Positions 6,883-10,859 of a stretch of DNA of 10,859 nucleotides are shown in pieces; the stretch's first letter is position 1, and each line of letters begins with the position of its first letter. Source of the stretch: Flavobacteriales bacterium (GTDB lineage: Bacteria; Bacteroidota; Bacteroidia; Flavobacteriales; BACL11). The stretch is from assembly GCA_018675825.1 (NCBI GenBank), contig JABGXK010000194.1, positions 1 through 10,859 on the forward strand, written 5' to 3'. The notes under the pieces were generated by a model that ran no database searches, had not been told where the DNA came from, and was given only the letters and a program-made list of their open reading frames with translations. The position numbers were made by a program, and so were the translations under genes.

Positions 6883-6889
6883 TTTATTT

Positions 6890-9334
6890 ATGAGAAAAAT
6901 CATTTTAACATATCTTTTATTATTTATAGTTTCTGCAATCAAAGCACAAACTATAGAAGGTATAATAACAGATGTAAATAATAATTTTTTAAGCTCCGTT
7001 AATATATCTATTATTAATAAAAGTAATGGTGTAACATCTGATATTAGTGGTAAATATAAAATAGATACTGAAGCAAATAGATCTCATGTTATTGCTTTTA
7101 GTTTTATTGGTTATCAGACAGAGAAAATTAGAATTCCTATGCTTAAAAAAGGACAGAACTATACACTAAATATTATTCTGCAAGAATCAAATATAATCCT
7201 AAAAGATATAATAGTTAAAGATCAAAAAAGTAGAAAAAGCAACCTAAGCAGAATTAAAACTAAACATGTTGAAGTGATCCCTGGAAGCAATGGAGGTATT
7301 GAATCAATATTAAAGACATTACCTGGTGTAAGCTCTGCAAATGAGTTAAGCTCACAGTATTCAGTTAGAGGCGGTAATTTTGATGAAAATCTTGTTTATG
7401 TTAATGGTATCGAAGTTTACAGACCTTTTCTTATACACTCTGGGCAACAAGAGGGTTTAAGTTTTGTAAATCCTGATTTAGTTGGTAGTATCTTATTCTC
7501 TGCAGGTGGGTTTGCAGCAAAGTATGGTGATAAAATGTCTTCAGTACTTGATATAAAATATAAAAAACCTAAATCCTCCAATGGTTCTGTTAGCCTAAGT
7601 TTACTTGGAGGTTCTGCTCATTTTGAAGGCATTAATAAGAATAAGAGACTAAGCTATTTATTTGGAATAAGACATAAATCTAATCAATATCTACTAAATA
7701 GTTTAGATACTGAAGCTGAATATAAACCAAGATTCTCAGATTTACAAACATACTTAAACTATAAATTAGATACTGACTGGGATATCAGTTTCTTGGCTAA
7801 TATATCTAAGAATGAGTACAATATGATCCCTCAAAATAGAGATACAGATTTTGGAACATTTAATGAAGCATTACGATTAACTATATATTTTGAAGGACAA
7901 GAGGTAGATAGATATGAAACATATTTCGGTGCATTAAGTACTAAATATAATCCTAATACTCATTTACAATTGCAATTAACAACTTCAGCATTCAAAACAT
8001 TTGAACAAGAAAACTTTGATATTTTAGGAGAGTATTGGTTATATCAACTAGATAATAATCTTGGTTCAGATAATTTTGGAGATATTGCATTCGATAGAGG
8101 AGTAGGTAAATATATTAACCATGCAAGAAACTCATTAGAAGCAAGAGTAATCAATTTGGCTCATAAAGGAAATTTCAATAATAACAATACAACAATTGAT
8201 TGGGGAATACAATTTCAACAAGAAGATATAGATGATAGAATACATGAATGGAGCTTAATTGATTCAGCTGGATTTATACTACCTCATCCAACAGATTCTA
8301 TAGGTCTACCTTCAAATAATAATCAAGAAGTAAATATAAATGAACTCTTAAAAACAAATATAAATATCTCGTCCAGTAGACAATCAGGGTATATTCAGTA
8401 CTCTAAAGACATGAATAATCTATCATTAAATGCTGGAACAAGATCTAGCTATTGGTCATATAATGAGGAATTGCTTGTCTCTCCTAGAATATCATTAGCA
8501 TATGCACCAAACTGGCAAAAAGATGTTGTATTTAGATTAGCCTCAGGAATATATTACCAATCACCATTTTATAAAGAACTAAGATATCCAAATGGAGAAC
8601 TGAATAAAAATATCTCTTCACAGAAATCTGTTCATTATGTTTTAGGTTCAGATTACTTATTCTATAAATGGGGAAGGCCATTCAAATGGATAACAGAAGT
8701 ATATTATAAAAAACTAGATAATTTAATACCATATAAAGTAGATAATGTCAGAATACAATATTTAGCTGAAAATAATTCAAATGGGTATGCTACAGGAATT
8801 GATTTGAAAATTAATGGAGAATTTGTATCTGGTGTAGAAAGTTGGGCCAGTTTATCAATTATGAAAACTGAAGAAGATATTATTGGAGACACATACATTG
8901 ATCAGGATGGAAATACTGTTGAAGTAGGGTATATACCACGACCGACAGATCAAAGAGTAAATTTTAGCCTATTCTTTCAGGATTATATCCCAAATAACCT
9001 AAACTATAAAATGCATTTGAATATGATATATGGATCTGGGCTTCCATTTGGACCTCCAAAATCTGAAAAATATGAAGATGTTCTAAGAATACCAGATTAT
9101 AGAAGAGTTGATATAGGTTTTTCTGCTATTCTTAAATCAGAGAACAAAAAATCAAAAATAAAATTCTTGAATGTTATTAATTCAGCATGGATTAGTGCTG
9201 AAGTATTTAATCTGCTAGATATAAATAATACTGTATCTTATTTATGGGTATCAGATGTTGGGGGGAGACAATATGCAGTTCCAAATTATCTAACAAGAAG
9301 ACAACTAAACTTAAAATTAATCCTTAGGTTTTAA
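6890..9334 (+). CDS. TonB-dependent receptor with N-terminal carboxypeptidase-regulatory-like domain
   Basis: The protein is complete, with 814 residues. Residues 1-19 form a signal peptide (MRKIILTYLLLFIVSAIKA before Gln20). Residues about 20-100 form a carboxypeptidase-regulatory-like beta-sandwich (IEGIITDVNNNFLSSVNISI... SDISGKYKIDT... IAFSFIGYQ), the usual N-terminal domain of Bacteroidota receptors. The plug spans about 128-225 (GGIESILKTLPGVSSANELSSQYSVRGGNFDENLVYVNGIEVY... GFAAKYGDKMSSVLDI). The 22-strand barrel follows and ends in LILRF with the terminal Phe recognised by the outer-membrane assembly machinery. It has no SusD partner gene next to it and lacks the STN domain of transcription-signalling receptors. 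A FecA-like small-ligand receptor (metal chelate, vitamin) is therefore more likely than a SusC-type glycan transporter, but the ligand cannot be read. It stands alone: a divergent gene lies upstream and convergent purL only 5 bases downstream. No intrinsic terminator separates it from purL. Confidence 0.92.
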   Translation: MRKIILTYLLLFIVSAIKAQTIEGIITDVNNNFLSSVNISIINKSNGVTSDISGKYKIDTEANRSHVIAFSFIGYQTEKIRIPMLKKGQNYTLNIILQESNIILKDIIVKDQKSRKSNLSRIKTKHVEVIPGSNGGIESILKTLPGVSSANELSSQYSVRGGNFDENLVYVNGIEVYRPFLIHSGQQEGLSFVNPDLVGSILFSAGGFAAKYGDKMSSVLDIKYKKPKSSNGSVSLSLLGGSAHFEGINKNKRLSYLFGIRHKSNQYLLNSLDTEAEYKPRFSDLQTYLNYKLDTDWDISFLANISKNEYNMIPQNRDTDFGTFNEALRLTIYFEGQEVDRYETYFGALSTKYNPNTHLQLQLTTSAFKTFEQENFDILGEYWLYQLDNNLGSDNFGDIAFDRGVGKYINHARNSLEARVINLAHKGNFNNNNTTIDWGIQFQQEDIDDRIHEWSLIDSAGFILPHPTDSIGLPSNNNQEVNINELLKTNINISSSRQSGYIQYSKDMNNLSLNAGTRSSYWSYNEELLVSPRISLAYAPNWQKDVVFRLASGIYYQSPFYKELRYPNGELNKNISSQKSVHYVLGSDYLFYKWGRPFKWITEVYYKKLDNLIPYKVDNVRIQYLAENNSNGYATGIDLKINGEFVSGVESWASLSIMKTEEDIIGDTYIDQDGNTVEVGYIPRPTDQRVNFSLFFQDYIPNNLNYKMHLNMIYGSGLPFGPPKSEKYEDVLRIPDYRRVDIGFSAILKSENKKSKIKFLNVINSAWISAEVFNLLDINNTVSYLWVSDVGGRQYAVPNYLTRRQLNLKLILRF

Positions 9335-9339
9335 AAAAA

Positions 9340-10859
9340 TTAATTCATCTTATTAGATAATGAAGTATCGTAGATTTTCTTATATTCTAAAGAACTACCA
9401 TAATAATCATTGTCAACAAAAAGCTCACCATCAGTAGTATTCCCAAGCAATGTAAATAATGTCTTAGTACTTCTCATATAATCTTCAAAATCACTCTTTT
9501 TATTAATATCAGCAGATACAACAACTCTAGATGGAGATTCGCCAAAAAGAAAAGCATCCTTTCTAATACTACCTGAAGATTTTATAGAAAAACCTAAATT
9601 TTTATTCATACAACTTTCTAATAACGTAATGAAAAGACCACCATCAGCCACGTCATGAGCAGAATCAATAAGTCTATTTTTAATTAATTTAGAAATTGAT
9701 TTTTGTAGTTCATATTCTTCATCTAAATCAAATTCAGGCGTTGTTGACTCGTTATATTTATGATAAGATGCTAAATACTCTGAGCAACTTATATCATTTT
9801 TTGATTCTCCTAATAAATATATTAAAGAACCTGGTTGATTAAATGCTAGGGTAGTTATATTTTTCTTATCTTCAATAATACCTAGCATACCTATAGTTGG
9901 AGTTGGAAATACAGGAACCTCAATTCCATTAACTGAAGATTGATTATAAAAACTTACATTACCTCCTGTTACTGGAGTTTTAAACTTTATACATGCTTTT
10001 GACATACCTTTAATTGCTCCAACAAATTGCCAATATACTTCAGGGTTATATGGATTGCCAAAATTTAAACAATTAGTTATAGCAGAGGGCTTGCCACCTG
10101 AACAAACAATATTTCTAGCAGCTTCAGCAACAGCCATAGCACAACCTTCCTCAGGATTAGCATTTACCATTCTAGCATTACAATCTACAGTCATAGCTAA
10201 AGCCTTATTAGATCCTTTAATATTAATAACTCCTGCATCAGTTGGAAAATTAGTAGACATATTTACTGTTCCAACCATTGAGTCATATTGTTCATAGACC
10301 CATTTCTTTGAAGCAATATTTTGATGAGCTGTTAAAAATCTAGCAACTTCAACTAAATCATCCGGCTCAGCAATCTGATCAATACTAAAATTCTTAAAAC
10401 GTTCAAAATATTCAGGTTCACTATATTCTCTATTATAAACTGGTGCCCCTCCACCAAGAACAAGATCATGACAAGGAACATCAGCAACTAGTTCTTCACG
10501 CATATAATATTTAACACGATCACCATTTGTAACAACTCCAATTTCTTCACAGGACAAATCCCACTTATCAAAAATATCATTAACAATATTTTCTTTACCC
10601 TTTTCAACTACAACTAACATACGTTCTTGAGATTCAGATAATAAAATTTCCCAATCTTTCATATTATCTTGTCTTGTTGGTACTTTATCTAAATTAATAA
10701 TCATTCCATGCTTACCAGCAGCACTCATTTCGTTTGTAGAACATGTTATACCAGCAGCTCCCATATCCTGCATTCCAACAACAGCATCTGTCTTAGCAAG
10801 CTCTAGAGTAGCTTCTAAAAGTAATTTTTCTTGAAAAGGATCTCCAACCTGAACAGCAG
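9340..10859 (-). CDS. purL: Phosphoribosylformylglycinamidine synthase subunit PurL, C-terminal part (5' end outside window)
   Basis: The frame is open to the right edge, giving 505 residues. The Met at 10773 is internal: upstream codons read AVQVGDPFQEKLLLEATLEL... AVVG straight into MQDMGAAG, which matches the VGDPF-EKLLLEA and QDMGAAG signatures of PurL. Further family motifs are LLSESQERMLVV, the linker region around HDLVLGGGAPVY, TNCLNFGNPYNPEVYWQFVGAIKGM, TPVTGGNVSFYN, PTPTIGMLGI and DSAHDVADGGLF. PurL performs the ATP- and ammonia-dependent amidation of formylglycinamide ribotide in purine biosynthesis, in the cytoplasm. The protein ends at SLSNKMN with no glutaminase domain attached, so it is the small (about 740-residue) form, which works with separate PurQ and PurS. 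The visible half covers the end of the first AIRS-like repeat and the whole second one. Base composition matches its neighbours. Confidence 0.95.
   Translation of the reverse strand, partial: AVQVGDPFQEKLLLEATLELAKTDAVVGMQDMGAAGITCSTNEMSAAGKHGMIINLDKVPTRQDNMKDWEILLSESQERMLVVVEKGKENIVNDIFDKWDLSCEEIGVVTNGDRVKYYMREELVADVPCHDLVLGGGAPVYNREYSEPEYFERFKNFSIDQIAEPDDLVEVARFLTAHQNIASKKWVYEQYDSMVGTVNMSTNFPTDAGVINIKGSNKALAMTVDCNARMVNANPEEGCAMAVAEAARNIVCSGGKPSAITNCLNFGNPYNPEVYWQFVGAIKGMSKACIKFKTPVTGGNVSFYNQSSVNGIEVPVFPTPTIGMLGIIEDKKNITTLAFNQPGSLIYLLGESKNDISCSEYLASYHKYNESTTPEFDLDEEYELQKSISKLIKNRLIDSAHDVADGGLFITLLESCMNKNLGFSIKSSGSIRKDAFLFGESPSRVVVSADINKKSDFEDYMRSTKTLFTLLGNTTDGELFVDNDYYGSSLEYKKIYDTSLSNKMN

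Larger units (their letters stand above)
6691..6889. other. Divergent intergenic region between arsC and the TonB receptor gene
   Basis: This 199-base, very AT-rich gap must hold the 5' signals of both flanking genes. Besides the dyad at 6828-6860 and the -7 box at 6875-6882, it contains a perfect 10-base palindrome AATTGCAATT (6730-6739), about 40 bases upstream of the arsC-like start. No reading frame or convincing long-range RNA fold was seen. Confidence 0.5.

Noticed and set aside
8704..8898. Minus-strand 64-residue reading frame inside the second receptor
   Set aside because: It is antisense to a well-conserved barrel region, with no recognisable motif or start signals.
9335..9339. Terminator between the second receptor and purL
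   Set aside because: Only an A run and no GC-containing hairpin is visible around the 5-base gap.
10055..10297. Plus-strand 80-residue reading frame inside purL
   Set aside because: It is antisense to conserved PurL motifs (TNCLNFGNPYNPE) and carries no recognisable domain.
10771..10773. Start of purL at the ATG at 10773
   Set aside because: Codons upstream to the window edge encode conserved PurL sequence (VQVGDPFQEKLLLEA), so this Met is internal.

Overview
The window is AT-rich (roughly 30% G+C by eye) and almost certainly comes from a Bacteroidota genome, most likely Flavobacteriia or a close relative. Several features agree on this: two SusC/FecA-style TonB-dependent receptors, one with an N-terminal carboxypeptidase-regulatory-like domain; a secreted protein ending in a type IX secretion (T9SS) type A sorting tail; promoter matches of the Bacteroidota type (TTG, about 19-23 bases, TAnnTTTG); and start codons without Shine-Dalgarno sequences. 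The species cannot be named from this window.

Layout. Bases 1-1967 (+) hold the C-terminal 654 residues of a TonB-dependent receptor whose start lies off the left edge. A T9SS-exported alpha/beta-hydrolase-like protein follows (2032-3651, +). Its nucleophile-elbow motif has Gly where the catalytic Ser is expected. A strong, probably bidirectional terminator (3668-3701) ends this block. On the minus strand, a small coiled-coil protein (4206-4493) and ZapA (3921-4202) form a compact cell-division operon. The 0.2 kb after zapA has no reading frame. It folds into a 24-bp long-range closing stem ending in a T run, which I read as a 6S-type RNA (ssrS candidate).

A 96-bp divergent gap (4494-4589) carries two face-to-face, overlapping promoter matches. 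One drives the coiled-coil/zapA operon and the other drives a secreted M23 (LytM-type) endopeptidase (4590-6278, +). The 3' end of that gene overlaps a convergent thioredoxin-type arsenate reductase / low-molecular-weight phosphatase (6268-6690, -) by 11 bases. A second divergent gap (6691-6889) holds a long imperfect dyad and a -7 box placed almost on the start codon of a second, complete TonB-dependent receptor (6890-9334, +). Only 5 bases separate its end from the end of purL (9340 to beyond the right edge, -), of which the C-terminal 505 residues are visible.

How the genes work together. This is mostly an ordinary chromosomal stretch: envelope uptake, secretion, cell-wall remodelling, cell division and purine synthesis. 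ZapA, its coiled-coil neighbour and the divergently expressed M23 peptidase make a plausible division/cell-wall neighbourhood. The receptor-hydrolase pair at the left may form an uptake/processing unit. I see no mobile element, CRISPR array, tRNA, rRNA or defence island. The items most worth following up are the RNA downstream of zapA, the serine-less hydrolase and the overlapping divergent promoters.
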